Origin: Chloroflexota bacterium
GTDB taxonomy: Bacteria; Chloroflexota; UBA6077; SHYK01
Direction: 5' to 3'
DNA: 36,228 nucleotides
NCBI GenBank assembly: GCA_009377635.1
Contig: WHTR01000021.1
Location: 2,738-38,965, forward strand
Of the stretch, positions 14,659 through 23,556 are shown piece by piece. Below the pieces are notes generated by a model. It was not told where the DNA came from, did no database searches, and was given only the letters and a program-made list of their open reading frames with translations. Both the position numbers and the translations under genes were made by a program. Every line of letters starts with the position of its first letter. Within the stretch, counting starts at the first letter, position 1.

Positions 14659-16035
14659 TTAGGGCGACGCCTCCTCCAGGAGAACATGTTCGCGAAATCC
14701 CCTGATCTCCCGCTCCGCCATGATGCGAAGCGTGCCGGCGTCGAGGCGCCGCAGCGCGTAGATGGAGGAAGGCCCCGGGGTCTCGCCGCTCGCGTTGCTG
14801 GGACCGAAGGCGTAGAGGTTTGCTCCATCGGCGCTCGCCTCGATCCAGTCGATGGCATGGCCGTCGAGCGCCTCGGCCAGGATGCGCCCGTCGGTCGCAT
14901 CGATCGCCCGCAATCCAAGCCGACGGACATCCTGGCGGCCGTCCTCCCCGGCTTCCCAGACGTTTCCCCACACGTAGACACGGCCGTTGGCGCCGAATAC
15001 CGCCTGCCGCTCGACGCCGTCGAGCACTTTGGCGTGGGCCGGACGCGGGCGGAGGCCGAGCAGGTCCAGGAGATCGGGCGGCTGGTGGAGGGCCACGGTT
15101 CGATCCACGGCCACTCGATCCAGATCAACCAGGGTGAGCGCGTCGGCATCCGCGTGGGCGACAGCCAGCCTCTGCCCGTCGGGAGACACCGCCAGCCCCG
15201 GCGCCATCCTGGTCCAGATGGGGCAGCCGTCGCACTGCCGGATCCGGAGCCTGCGCTCGGTTTGCCAGTGCCCTGCGAACACGGAGGGGAGAGGCAATGC
15301 GACCGGTGTACCGCCGTTTTCGAGATCGTGGACCACAAGCGTTGCGGGCCAGGGGCCAGCCTCGGTATCCGACCGAGGGACAATCAGGCGCCCAAGCTGG
15401 CGACCGTCCGAATCGAGCCACCATAGGCGGCGCGAAAAGGCCATGAGCTCGTCCACCTGGAACGTCGTGAGGAGCGCGCCGCCGTCGTCGAGCAGGAACC
15501 ACCGGGACGGGCCGACGCTGAAGCCTGTCTCCGAGAGGAGGATCCGGGATCCATCGGGGCTCACATCCTGCAGGTAGGTCACCTCAGGTGGATGGAAACG
15601 TGCGCGCTCGGCGCCCGTGGCTGCATCCCGCACGACGAAGGTGATGTCCTCGGGCTTGGTCCAGCTGTTCCACGTGCGGCTCGACTCGTAGGTCACCAGG
15701 GTCGAGCCGTCAGCGGAGAGCCTCCAGGCGCCGTGGCCTGGCTCGATGGTAGGGCAGTCCGGCAGGTCTGCGAGCGTCAGGGGATCGATCTGGATCAGCC
15801 GGTACGAGCCTGACCCTGCAGACCGGTCCGCCAGATATAGGCGGCTGCTCGCGGCGTGGGACGGACATCCAGATTGTCCCCTCGGGGCCTCGCTGCCCGG
15901 GGCCAGGCTCGCGGCCCCGTGTTCCGCTGGAGATGCGGAATCCGCACAACTGGCCACGACCACGGCCACGATGGCACAGAGCAACAAACGAGCGCTGCCT
16001 GCGCGCCGGCGCCTGGAGAGGCCTCCAGCCTGCAC
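14659..16035 (-). CDS. lipoprotein with beta-propeller domain
   Basis: 458 residues from GTG 16035, with GGGAGG nine bases upstream. RRRR is followed by a hydrophobic stretch and the lipobox VVASC (C30), so it should be a lipid-anchored protein outside the membrane. The rest is a seven-blade-like propeller: RLSADGSTLVTYES, DVSPDGSRILLSETG, GLAVSPDGQRLAVAHADADA. A cysteine pair, QCDGC, sits before one blade. It heads the leftward set 16035-12880. Propellers of this type often bind partners or scaffold; there is no catalytic signature. Only 35 bases separate it from the paralogue downstream. Confidence 0.75.
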   Translation of the reverse strand: MQAGGLSRRRRAGSARLLLCAIVAVVVASCADSASPAEHGAASLAPGSEAPRGQSGCPSHAASSRLYLADRSAGSGSYRLIQIDPLTLADLPDCPTIEPGHGAWRLSADGSTLVTYESSRTWNSWTKPEDITFVVRDAATGAERARFHPPEVTYLQDVSPDGSRILLSETGFSVGPSRWFLLDDGGALLTTFQVDELMAFSRRLWWLDSDGRQLGRLIVPRSDTEAGPWPATLVVHDLENGGTPVALPLPSVFAGHWQTERRLRIRQCDGCPIWTRMAPGLAVSPDGQRLAVAHADADALTLVDLDRVAVDRTVALHQPPDLLDLLGLRPRPAHAKVLDGVERQAVFGANGRVYVWGNVWEAGEDGRQDVRRLGLRAIDATDGRILAEALDGHAIDWIEASADGANLYAFGPSNASGETPGPSSIYALRRLDAGTLRIMAEREIRGFREHVLLEEASP

Positions 16036-16051
16036 GGATGAAACCTCCCGG

Positions 16052-16501
16052 CTAACGGTGCGGTGGATCTCCTGCCCTCAGGGTACCCATCTCCGCATTC
16101 TTTACAACGTTCAACGCCAACCGGTTCCCGAGGATGCACATCGGCCCAAGCTGCTCCTGGAGGACACTCATGAGCACGGTGTAGCGAGGGTGGACGTGCA
16201 CCACGGAGTTGACGTCGGGCCGCTCCCGCAGGATGCACGAGTGCATCTTAACCTCGTTGGGCAGGTTCAGCGCTTTCGGGCCACCGACCTTGAAGCCGTT
16301 GGTGTCGACGGCGACCATGTGCTCCTTGTAGGTCATCGAGAGCGCCGGGCCGAGGGCCTTGATCACGAATCGGTCGGGCTGGCCTGGTAAACGAAAGCTG
16401 ACGTGGCCCCGCTCGATAGTCGAGGAGTCGGCCAGGCCCATCTCGACCAGCATCCGGTTCGCGAGCGCAACTTCTCCCATGACGTCGTCAAGCTCGGACA
16501 T
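16052..16501 (-). pseudogene. class II aldolase family protein, C-terminally truncated
   Basis: ATG 16501 follows GGAGGAGAGCG. The 149-residue product has GHVSFRLPGQPDRFVIKA, NLPNEVKMHSCILRERPDV and NSVVHVHPRYTVL, so the first two zinc histidines are present. It is cut after CILGNRLALNVVKN. The RGHG segment with the third zinc histidine and the C-terminal half are absent (normal length 210-270). The cut lies 17 bases before the lipoprotein start on the same strand, so a deletion fused the aldolase 5' half to the propeller set and may now supply its promoter. Confidence 0.85.
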
Positions 16502-16625
16502 CGCTCTCCTCCATCGGATTCGCTCTGCTCTCACCCCTTGGGCTCGATCCCGCGAGGTACGTTTCTATTCTCATTGCAGTAGAATGGTGCCCAGGCACAC
16601 GAGGACGTGTTGAAAGAGACGACAG

Positions 16626-17423
16626 ATGCGCGGCGAGTTCGAAAACCAGGTCGCCGTCGTCACTGGCGGTAACCGCGGCATTGGCAAGGCGGTGGCCTGG
16701 GAGTTGGCCCGGGAGGGCGCCGATGCGGCGCTGGTGGCTCGCGACCGTGTCGCGCTCCAGGCCGCGGCCGACGAGATATCCCGCGGGACCGAGCGGCGGA
16801 TCCTCCCCTTCCAGATCGACCTCACTGACAACGAACAGATTCGCCGTGGGGTCCAAGCAATCGGGGAAGCGTGTGGTCGCATCGACATCCTGGTGAATGG
16901 CGCGGCGCCGGTCGGGCGAGGAACTGAACTGCGCTCGTCGACGGAGAGCGAGGAGGAGGTGCTCGAGGAGTTCACCGTCAAGACTGTCGGGTACCTCCGG
17001 ATGACACGAGCGGTGGTCCCATATATGAAGCGCCAGGGATCGGGACGCATCGTCAACCTGGGCGGCCTGGCGGCGGTGACGGCCGGCCGACTGAGCGCCA
17101 CCATCCGCAACGTCTCGGTGACGGCACTCACGAAGACTCTGGGCAACGAGCTGGGCCCGTTCGGAATCACGGTCAACGCCATTCATCCGGGCATTGTTGC
17201 GACGGAGCGCTTTGCGGAGCGATTCGCGGAGATCGCTCGACGTCAAGGGCGGACAATCGAAGAGCACCAACAGCAGCTGGCGGAGGCGACGGCGATCCGC
17301 CGCATGGTGACTCCGCAGGACATCGCCCACGTCGTTGCCTTTCTGGCCTCGCCAAGGGCGGCGGCCATCTGCGGCGAGACCATCGTCGTCAACGGAGGAG
17401 CGGGTTCAACGATCCGCTACTGA
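16626..17423 (+). CDS. SDR-family oxidoreductase with atypical active site
   Basis: A 265-residue Rossmann protein: TGGNRGIG cofactor motif near residue 14, ILVNGAAP in place of NNAG, LGNELGPFGITVNAIHPG, and a C-terminal ETIVVNGGAG. Length is normal for classical SDRs. The catalytic Ser-Tyr-Lys is not seen: the expected serine position reads NLGG, and the YxxxK block reads GRLSATIRNVSVTALTK, with IRN where SK would be. I recall an SDR branch with a similar MRN/IRN block, so this may be normal for that branch rather than decay. ATG 16626 has only a weak GAGACGAC upstream. It is divergent from the truncated aldolase. Confidence 0.85.
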   Translation: MRGEFENQVAVVTGGNRGIGKAVAWELAREGADAALVARDRVALQAAADEISRGTERRILPFQIDLTDNEQIRRGVQAIGEACGRIDILVNGAAPVGRGTELRSSTESEEEVLEEFTVKTVGYLRMTRAVVPYMKRQGSGRIVNLGGLAAVTAGRLSATIRNVSVTALTKTLGNELGPFGITVNAIHPGIVATERFAERFAEIARRQGRTIEEHQQQLAEATAIRRMVTPQDIAHVVAFLASPRAAAICGETIVVNGGAGSTIRY

Positions 17424-17458
17424 CCTCTACACCGCTGTTTGGGAGCCCGCACCCCAGC

Positions 17459-17683
17459 CTACCCCGACGGGAGGGCAGCCCAACGCCCGCTTCGCCCACT
17501 CACCCCGTCAAGCGGCTCTATGCAGGGACCATAAATCACGCGAGCAGCGCCCCCGGGCGCTCCCCCATGGAGAATGAGCAGGGCGGGACCGGTCCCGGAT
17601 GTGAGATAATGGGTTCTGACGCCGGCGGCCGTCACGTACTGGTCGGGCAGTTGCGTGATGCTACGTGTCGTTGATCGCGCCAT
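17459..17683 (-). pseudogene. alpha/beta hydrolase, N-terminal fragment
   Basis: ATG 17683 with GGAGGAGGATGCG upstream. About 55 codons match the start of a MhpC-type hydrolase: YVTAAGVRTHYLTSGTGPAL, then LLILHGGAPGG (oxyanion-hole HGG) and YGPCIEPL. The sequence then turns to unrelated residues and stops. The nucleophile, acid and histidine are all missing (normal length about 260-300). In aromatic meta-cleavage pathways such enzymes hydrolyse ring-opening products, so this is another lost pathway step. Confidence 0.8.
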
Positions 17684-17810
17684 CGCATCCTCCTCCGCAA
17701 TCACGCTTGAAGCTCAGGGCCCCGTTGCGGCAATGTTACTCCGAACCGCGCGTGCATCGAGGCGTCTGGTCCGGCCATATGATGCCGCGTCCTAGCTGGG
17801 GGATGACCGC

Positions 17811-18818
17811 TTGCGCTTTCACATGCATCTGCTGCCGACCTATTTCCCTGATCTCGATCCGCCCTTCCCAGTCTTCTACCAGCAGATCCTGGACCAGATC
17901 CAGCTCGCCGAAGAGCTCGGCTGGCAGTGCTTCTGGTTCACCGAGCACCACTTCCAGGTCTATGGGGGTCCGGTGCCCAATCCGGCCATGATGATGTCGG
18001 CGGCCGCGGCCCGGACCTCCCGGATCCACCTGGGTTCGGCCATATCGGTTCTGCCGCTCCACCATCCGATCCAGGTGGCTGAGGACTACGCGATGGTCGA
18101 CGTCATGTCGGATGGGCGATTGGAGTTCGGGATCGGGCTGGGGAACACCCCGGGGGACGCCCGCATCTACGGGACACCCTGGGAGGATCGACGGGGCCGT
18201 TATGAAGAGGCGGCCAAGCTGATCGTGAAGGCCTGGAGCAACGAGCGATTCAGCCACCAGGGTGAGTTCTGGCAGTTCGAAGATGTTGCTCTGTTTCCTC
18301 GTCCGGTGCAGGCGCCGCATCCGCCCGTATGGGTTGCCGGAGCCTCTGCCGACGGCCTCGGCTGGGCCGGACGGCACGGGTTCAACATCATGACCGTGGC
18401 CCACCCCTTTCCACCGGAGCGCGTGCGTCCCGGGGTGGATGCGTGGCGAGAAGCGCTGGCCGAGGCCGGGCACGATCCTGCCACACACTCGTGCAAGCTC
18501 CACGTGCGGGTCTGGGTGGATGAAGACGCGGAACGGGCCCGGGTAGTCGCGGAGGCCGCCATCCGCCGGTACGAGAGGATCTCGGCCATAGCCCTGGAGC
18601 GACCACAGCCCGGCGAACCCGATTGGGCTTCGATGCTCGCCGTCGGCCGCAACTGCTACGGCAATCCCGACCAGGTGATTCGCGCCATCCAGGCTGCGCA
18701 GGCCAACTTCTCTTTCGATGTCTTTAGCACCACCTTCAACTTTGGGGGCATGAAGCACGAGGAGATCAAGCGTTCCATGCGCCTCTTCGCGAAAGAGGTG
18801 ATGCCCGCCTTCCGGTAG
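17811..18818 (+). CDS. luciferase-like flavin-dependent monooxygenase (LLM class)
   Basis: A 335-residue TIM-barrel protein from TTG 17811 behind GGGGGATGACCGC. Typical LLM segments are LAEELGWQCFWFTEHHF, IHLGSAISVLPLHHPIQVAE, VDVMSDGRLEFGIGLG, YEEAAKLIVKAWSNERFS and PPVWVAGASADGLGWAGRHG. The EHH segment and the histidines around the barrel fit bacterial-luciferase-type flavin binding. The enzyme should use reduced FMN (or F420) and oxygen to oxidise an organic substrate. It is convergent with the bicupin dioxygenase, 26 bases away, and divergent from the hydrolase fragment. Substrate unknown. Confidence 0.9.
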   Translation: MRFHMHLLPTYFPDLDPPFPVFYQQILDQIQLAEELGWQCFWFTEHHFQVYGGPVPNPAMMMSAAAARTSRIHLGSAISVLPLHHPIQVAEDYAMVDVMSDGRLEFGIGLGNTPGDARIYGTPWEDRRGRYEEAAKLIVKAWSNERFSHQGEFWQFEDVALFPRPVQAPHPPVWVAGASADGLGWAGRHGFNIMTVAHPFPPERVRPGVDAWREALAEAGHDPATHSCKLHVRVWVDEDAERARVVAEAAIRRYERISAIALERPQPGEPDWASMLAVGRNCYGNPDQVIRAIQAAQANFSFDVFSTTFNFGGMKHEEIKRSMRLFAKEVMPAFR

Positions 18819-18844
18819 GGCGCACCGCGAGGACCTCGCAGGGT

Positions 18845-19990
18845 TCAGGACCCCGGGCGACCTCCGGCCCGAGCCTCGAGAGCTGGCAGCTTGTCCTCGT
18901 AGACCCCAGTGACCTTCTGGTGGCCGCCATTCTCCTCGTAGGCGTCCTCGAAGTACAGGTTCAGCGGCTCCAGCACAGCGGTGTCGGTCGTCGAGAACAG
19001 CACTGCCTCTTCAGACGACTCGTTGACGAACTCATGCCAGCAATAGGGCGCCAGCGCGAAGAAATCGCCCTGCTCCCACTGCAGTCGGACGCCGTCGACG
19101 ATCGTGGCCCCCCGGCCCCGGAACACATGGTAGACCTGGCTGGAGGAGTGGCGATGGGCCTTCGTGTGGGTGCCCGGCCGGATCATCTGGATCCAGCAGC
19201 CCATGGTCGGCATCACGTGACCGCCGGTCAGCGGATTGGTGTACTCGAACGCGATGTCGTCGAAGAGGCTCGAACCCACCTTGGCCATCTCGTTCAGCGC
19301 TTGCTCGCTCTGCTCCCAGGGGAAGTAGGCGAGAGGAGAGACGGGGCTGAATGCTTTGTGCCAGACCGGCCGCAGGTGGCCGACGCCAAACCGGCTGTGG
19401 GAGTCGGCGATCGCTTTCGTGGCCGGCTCGATCTCGTCGGGGTAGGGCTCCTGGCGCATCCCTACCCGCAGCATCCCAACCAGTGGGGCATCCAGGCTGT
19501 CCATCCACATCATGGGTTCGGTTCCCTTGCTGATGTGCCCATGCCAGCTCAGGCTCGGTGTGATCAGGAAGTCGCCCGCTCGGATCGGCACCGGTTCGCC
19601 GTTCACGATGGTGACCGTCCCCTCACCTCTGATCCCGAACCGGATCGCGGCGGCCACATGGCGGTGGGAGGGAGAGATGTCGCCCGGATTCACACATTGC
19701 AGGGCTGCGGTGAGCGTGTGGGTCGCCCCACTACCGCCGGTATAGGGATTGTGCAGCGTCACCGCGCGGCGTTCCCCCTCGCCCCGCCCCGGCTTCACCA
19801 TCTCGAGCGCGCGATAGGCGAACGGCTCGATGTCCCTCCATCTCCAGGCCATCGGTGGGTAGGCCGCCGCGCTCTCGCCGCTTCCACCCTCCGGGTATCT
19901 GCGGCGCCACAGGGCACCCATGCTCTTGGACTCCAGCTCACGATAGAAGGCTTCCATTGCCCCGGCCTTGCTGTCAGCTTCTCCTGCCAT
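18845..19990 (-). CDS. bicupin ring-cleavage dioxygenase (gentisate 1,2-dioxygenase-like)
   Basis: A 381-residue protein with two cupin domains. The first has SPSHRHVAAAIRFG (H109, H111) and LSWHGH (H150), the iron-binding set of gentisate or 1-hydroxy-2-naphthoate dioxygenases. The second has GTHTKAHRHSSSQVYHVFRG (H279, H281) and YCWHEF. Known relatives open dihydroxylated rings between carboxyl and adjacent hydroxyl carbons with Fe(II) and O2. Length is normal. ATG 19990 is preceded by AAAGGA at a rather long 13-base spacing, so the start is slightly uncertain. Divergent from the Gfo/Idh dehydrogenase. Confidence 0.85.
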   Translation of the reverse strand: MAGEADSKAGAMEAFYRELESKSMGALWRRRYPEGGSGESAAAYPPMAWRWRDIEPFAYRALEMVKPGRGEGERRAVTLHNPYTGGSGATHTLTAALQCVNPGDISPSHRHVAAAIRFGIRGEGTVTIVNGEPVPIRAGDFLITPSLSWHGHISKGTEPMMWMDSLDAPLVGMLRVGMRQEPYPDEIEPATKAIADSHSRFGVGHLRPVWHKAFSPVSPLAYFPWEQSEQALNEMAKVGSSLFDDIAFEYTNPLTGGHVMPTMGCWIQMIRPGTHTKAHRHSSSQVYHVFRGRGATIVDGVRLQWEQGDFFALAPYCWHEFVNESSEEAVLFSTTDTAVLEPLNLYFEDAYEENGGHQKVTGVYEDKLPALEARAGGRPGS

Positions 19991-20112
19991 GGTGGATGCC
20001 GTCCTTTCCTTCCAACTCTGCTGCGGAACGATCTGTCCGTCGTGGAGCAAGCATACTTCCGCCGGCGGGTAGACTGCCATCCGGCGAGCACTTCGCCCGT
20101 GGAGCGCGGCAG

Positions 20113-20205
20113 CTAGCCCTCGAACGTCCAGGTTCCCTCCGTAGATATTGCACCGAAGTTCTCGGCATTCACGTTCCAGGACCGTACGCTCCGCGCTCTG
20201 ATCAC
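20113..20205 (-). CDS. possible 30-residue ORF with a very strong ribosome binding site
   Basis: AAGGAGGTGAGC lies directly in front of GTG 20205 and starts VIRARSVRSWNVNAENFGAI, ending at TAG 20113. Such a near-perfect anti-SD match suggests real initiation. It may be a leader peptide for the bicupin gene 120 bases downstream, or the 5' stump of a lost gene. I recognise no family. The rest of the 19991-20349 spacer shows only promoter-like sequence for the divergent Gfo/Idh gene. Confidence 0.3.
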   Translation of the reverse strand: MIRARSVRSWNVNAENFGAISTEGTWTFEG

Positions 20206-20294
20206 GCTCACCTCCTTCGCGCGATCGGGTATGCTGGGACATTACAGAAGTCAGACGCTCGACGGCTGGCGGGATGTTAGCCTGGTGGCACACG

Positions 20295-20303
20295 TGCTAT
20301 AAA
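20295..20303 (+). promoter_or_regulatory. extended -10 promoter for the Gfo/Idh gene
   Basis: TGC followed by TATAAA (20298-20303) forms an extended -10 element 47 bases before the GTG start at 20350. No convincing -35 box is visible. Confidence 0.4.
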
Positions 20304-20349
20304 CGCGACGATGAAGGGCAGGGTGTGCCCGTCGTGAGGAGGGAAAGAA

Positions 20350-21615
20350 GTGGCTTCAGCTCCGACGAAGACGACTCGCATGGGGATGGTGGGGATCGGC
20401 GTGGGGGGTGCCGAGATCCTGCCGGCGATGGACTCCGCGGCAGGGATCGAGCTGTACGCCGGGGCCGACATCAACCCCGTGACCCGGGAGCGCTTTCACG
20501 CCAGGTACCCCGAGGCAAAGGTCTACGACAGTATCGAAGCGATGTGTGCGGATCCTGACCTCGACGCCGTTTGGATATCGACCCCGAACCGATTCCATGC
20601 GCCCCACACGATCTACGCGCTCGAGCACGGCAAGCACGTCGTAGTCGAGAAACCGATGGCGCTGAGCATCCAGGAAGCGCACGCCATGAATGAGGCCGCG
20701 GCGAAATACAACCGGATTCTGGCTGCCGGGCATACGGACTCCTACGGATTGCACAACCGCGCCATGCGGCGGATCGCGCTCTCTGGCAGACTGGGCAAGC
20801 TCAGCAGCCTCCAAGCGATCTCGTTCAGCGACTGGATCGTGCGCCCCCGCTCGGCCGAGGAACAGGACCCGGCCCAGGGGGCGGGTGTCGTCTGGAGACA
20901 GACCCCGCACCAAGTCGACACCATGCGACTCATCGGCGGTGGTCTGGTGCGCAGCGTCCGAGGGACCACGAAGGCCGACGTCTCGTACCGGCCGTTCACG
21001 ACGTTCTATTCAGCCTACCTGGAATTTGAAGACGGCACGCCGGCCTACGTCTTCCACGACGGCAAGGGCTACTTCTTCACCGGCGAGCTGCTCAACGGCC
21101 AAAGGAATTCTCGTTACAGCGACGCGCAGCGGAAGGAGATCCGGCGGGCCATGGATACCGGCATGCGCGACGACGAGGCCGACAAGCAAGCACTGCGGAT
21201 CGGCGGTGAGCATGCGGGAAACCAGTTCCAGAACCGCGACGCGGGCGGGCGCGGCCCGCGTCTCCAGGGGAATCCGGACGCCGGCATGATCCTGGTCAGC
21301 CTGGAGCGGGGAGCCATGCGGGCGGGCGCGCACGGCGTCTATGTGTACGACGAAGATGGCCAGCATGACATTGATCTGTCGGCCAACGCGACGGGCGGCA
21401 GTGGCCGCCAGGGCGAGCTCGTCGAATTTCGCAAGGCCATCCTCGAGGGGAAGCCCCCCTTCCATGATGGTCGGTGGGGCATGGCCACGTTGGAGGTGGC
21501 GCTCGCGATCATGCAGTCCGCCCAAGAGCGGAAGGAGATCATGCTCTCTCGCCAGGTTGCGGTTCCGGACAGCTATGACGCCGAGCTGATCATTCCGTAT
21601 CTGGACAACGAGTAG
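20350..21615 (+). CDS. Gfo/Idh/MocA-family oxidoreductase
   Basis: A 421-residue protein from GTG 20350 with GAGGAGGGAAAG upstream. N-terminal Rossmann fold MGMVGIGVGG, then AVWISTPNRFHAPHTIYALE and the family's VVVEKPMAL (E100-K101-P102), whose lysine is near the nicotinamide. The C-terminal alpha/beta domain includes WRQTPHQVDTMRLIGG, with a likely catalytic histidine. Phthalate 4,5-cis-dihydrodiol dehydrogenase belongs to this family, so re-aromatising a Rieske product is a sensible role here, though sugar-type substrates cannot be excluded. It is divergent from the bicupin dioxygenase and convergent with the solute-binding lipoprotein. Confidence 0.85.
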   Translation: MASAPTKTTRMGMVGIGVGGAEILPAMDSAAGIELYAGADINPVTRERFHARYPEAKVYDSIEAMCADPDLDAVWISTPNRFHAPHTIYALEHGKHVVVEKPMALSIQEAHAMNEAAAKYNRILAAGHTDSYGLHNRAMRRIALSGRLGKLSSLQAISFSDWIVRPRSAEEQDPAQGAGVVWRQTPHQVDTMRLIGGGLVRSVRGTTKADVSYRPFTTFYSAYLEFEDGTPAYVFHDGKGYFFTGELLNGQRNSRYSDAQRKEIRRAMDTGMRDDEADKQALRIGGEHAGNQFQNRDAGGRGPRLQGNPDAGMILVSLERGAMRAGAHGVYVYDEDGQHDIDLSANATGGSGRQGELVEFRKAILEGKPPFHDGRWGMATLEVALAIMQSAQERKEIMLSRQVAVPDSYDAELIIPYLDNE

Positions 21616-21675
21616 AGCGCCTCACGGTAGACGGTTTGATTCTGGCGGTTGTCCGTCTCAAGAAAAATCCGCCAT

Positions 21676-23421
21676 CTATGGCTGCCACGCCCACTCGTGG
21701 ATGCGCGTGAGCTCACCAGACCCGTCAGGGTTCTGGGTGGCGATCAGCCCCTGCCCAATCACGGAACCCACATGGGCCGTGATGTTCGGCTCCCACCACT
21801 CGAAGATCGCGGGGAGCTCCTCCGTGAGCAGCCGGTTCATCTCTGTAATGTGGCGAACCCGATCAGTGAATCTCGGGGTTTGGCTGAACCCGATGTAGGC
21901 CTGGTCGTACGCGGGACTCACCCAGCCTCCGTAGTTCTGCCCTGTCCACCGGTTCTCCTGGCTCGCAACCAGCCGCGACGTGAAGTTCTGCAGGCTGCTC
22001 AGTGAGGCGCCACCGCCCCGAATCGACAGGCCCGGTGCCTTTGCCCGACCCTCAGCATCCCGGTGCTGCGCGGACGGGATGATGCTCGGATTGACATTGA
22101 ACCCGGCGGCTCTCAGGCTGTCCGAGAGCGCCGCGACCTGTCGTTCGTTCTTCGGTCCCGACGAGATCTGCATATCCACCGCAAAGGGCGTGCCGTCCCT
22201 GCCGACAAACAACCCGTCTGGGCCCTTCGTGAACCCGACCGTCTCCATGAGCTGCTGGCTCCTTCGTGGATCGTAGGGGTACTTCGTGATGACACGCTCG
22301 ATGTCCTTGTAGAAGGGGACGAGGGGAGAGGTGAACGTGTCGGCAACGATGCCCCGCCCCCCGTTGAGCACCTCGTTGGCGGGAGCCCGGTCAAACCCGT
22401 GGGCCAGGGCCTGCCGCACCCGGACGTCCACCAGCGCCGCCGGATCGGCGTGCTCGGGGCGTAGCTGAACCACGCTGTAGTACAGGAGGGTGGGTGAATA
22501 GAGCACCGTACCGCCCCGGGTGGGTCCCCATTCCCCCTCCAGGATGGCTGCATGGTCGGAGCTGAGAACGTACTTCCCGACGTAGTGCACCTCGCCGGCC
22601 AGCAGGTTGGCCAGCGCCGTATTCGCGTCGGGGATAAACAGCACCTTGATCCGGTCGATCTTCGGACGACCCAGGACGTACCCGTCGAAAGCCTCTCCCT
22701 CTACGAATGCGCCCGGCTCCCATCGGGTCAGCCGGTACGGGCCCGCCCCGACATATTCGGTGGACCAATACGGCAGGCCCCCGAACTCAACTGGGTCCAT
22801 CTCCTGGAATTTCTCCCGGAGAAGGTGCTTGGGCAGAGGTGGGAAATCGTCCTCCTGAAGGTCCGCCGCATCGGCGTAGATCTGCTTCCAGTGGATCACG
22901 AAGGACCGCGGATCAAGGGCCACCACGTCCTCCATGGGCCCGATGGGCGGGGAATTGGAGGTCCCCAGCTCCGGCGTGGCATACACCTGCCACGAGAACA
23001 CGAAGTCCTCGCTGGTCAGCGGCGTCCCGTCATGCCAGGTCAGGCTGGGCTTGAGCGTGTAGGTTGTCTCCATCCGCCCGTCGGGGAACACGAGCCAGGT
23101 GTCAGTGTCCACCTGCGGCAAGGCCTCTGCGAGGTAGGGGACCACCTCCCCCTGTACGTCTCTCTGTGACAGCGTCGCATTGAAGAGGGCCAGCGGATCG
23201 TTCAGCGCTCCCGAGAAGCCGACCAGCGGCTTGCGCGCAACTGTCGGCGGCTCACCTCGAACCGAGATGAACAGCCTTTGCTGCGACGCAGGCTGGGCGG
23301 CACTCTCGCCCTGCTGCCCGCCCCCGGTCGCAGGGGCAGCAGCGGGCGCGCAGGCGGCGACGACCAGCACTACGGCCCCGCAAATAGACAGCATCGAGAC
23401 TCCGCTCTTGAATCGCCTCAC
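21676..23421 (-). CDS. ABC transporter solute-binding lipoprotein, family 5
   Basis: 581 residues starting at GTG 23421, fixed by CCAGGAGG six bases upstream; the longer open frame has no such site. Signal peptide with lipobox LVVAAC (C24), then a Q/G/A linker. SBP_bac_5 landmarks are YTLKPSLTWHDGTPLTSEDF, VGAGPYRLTRWEPGAFVEGE, VRQALAHGFDR and LTEELPAIFEWWEPNITAHV. It should bind a peptide, sugar acid or aromatic-acid-like solute outside the membrane. No permease or ATPase gene is nearby, so it must work with a transporter encoded elsewhere. It follows the Rieske gene at 23557 on the same strand with a 135-base gap. Confidence 0.9.
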   Translation of the reverse strand: MRRFKSGVSMLSICGAVVLVVAACAPAAAPATGGGQQGESAAQPASQQRLFISVRGEPPTVARKPLVGFSGALNDPLALFNATLSQRDVQGEVVPYLAEALPQVDTDTWLVFPDGRMETTYTLKPSLTWHDGTPLTSEDFVFSWQVYATPELGTSNSPPIGPMEDVVALDPRSFVIHWKQIYADAADLQEDDFPPLPKHLLREKFQEMDPVEFGGLPYWSTEYVGAGPYRLTRWEPGAFVEGEAFDGYVLGRPKIDRIKVLFIPDANTALANLLAGEVHYVGKYVLSSDHAAILEGEWGPTRGGTVLYSPTLLYYSVVQLRPEHADPAALVDVRVRQALAHGFDRAPANEVLNGGRGIVADTFTSPLVPFYKDIERVITKYPYDPRRSQQLMETVGFTKGPDGLFVGRDGTPFAVDMQISSGPKNERQVAALSDSLRAAGFNVNPSIIPSAQHRDAEGRAKAPGLSIRGGGASLSSLQNFTSRLVASQENRWTGQNYGGWVSPAYDQAYIGFSQTPRFTDRVRHITEMNRLLTEELPAIFEWWEPNITAHVGSVIGQGLIATQNPDGSGELTRIHEWAWQP

Positions 23422-23556
23422 CGTAATCCTCCTGGCCAGGGAATTCCTGGAAGCCCCTCTCCCCTTCTGGTGTTGGGCGTGTCTCCTGTTTTCATTCCAG
23501 CGCGAGACCCGCATTCCGGAAGCACGCTTCCGTCCGGGTTTCACTGTGGATGTCGT

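Noticed and set aside
18819-18844. GCGAG/CTCGC hairpin between the convergent monooxygenase and bicupin genes
   Set aside because: Five-bp stem with no T tract; too weak to call a terminator.
21616-21675. GGCGG...CCGCC pairing between the convergent Gfo/Idh and solute-binding genes
   Set aside because: Loop of about 20 bases and short stem; not convincing as a terminator.
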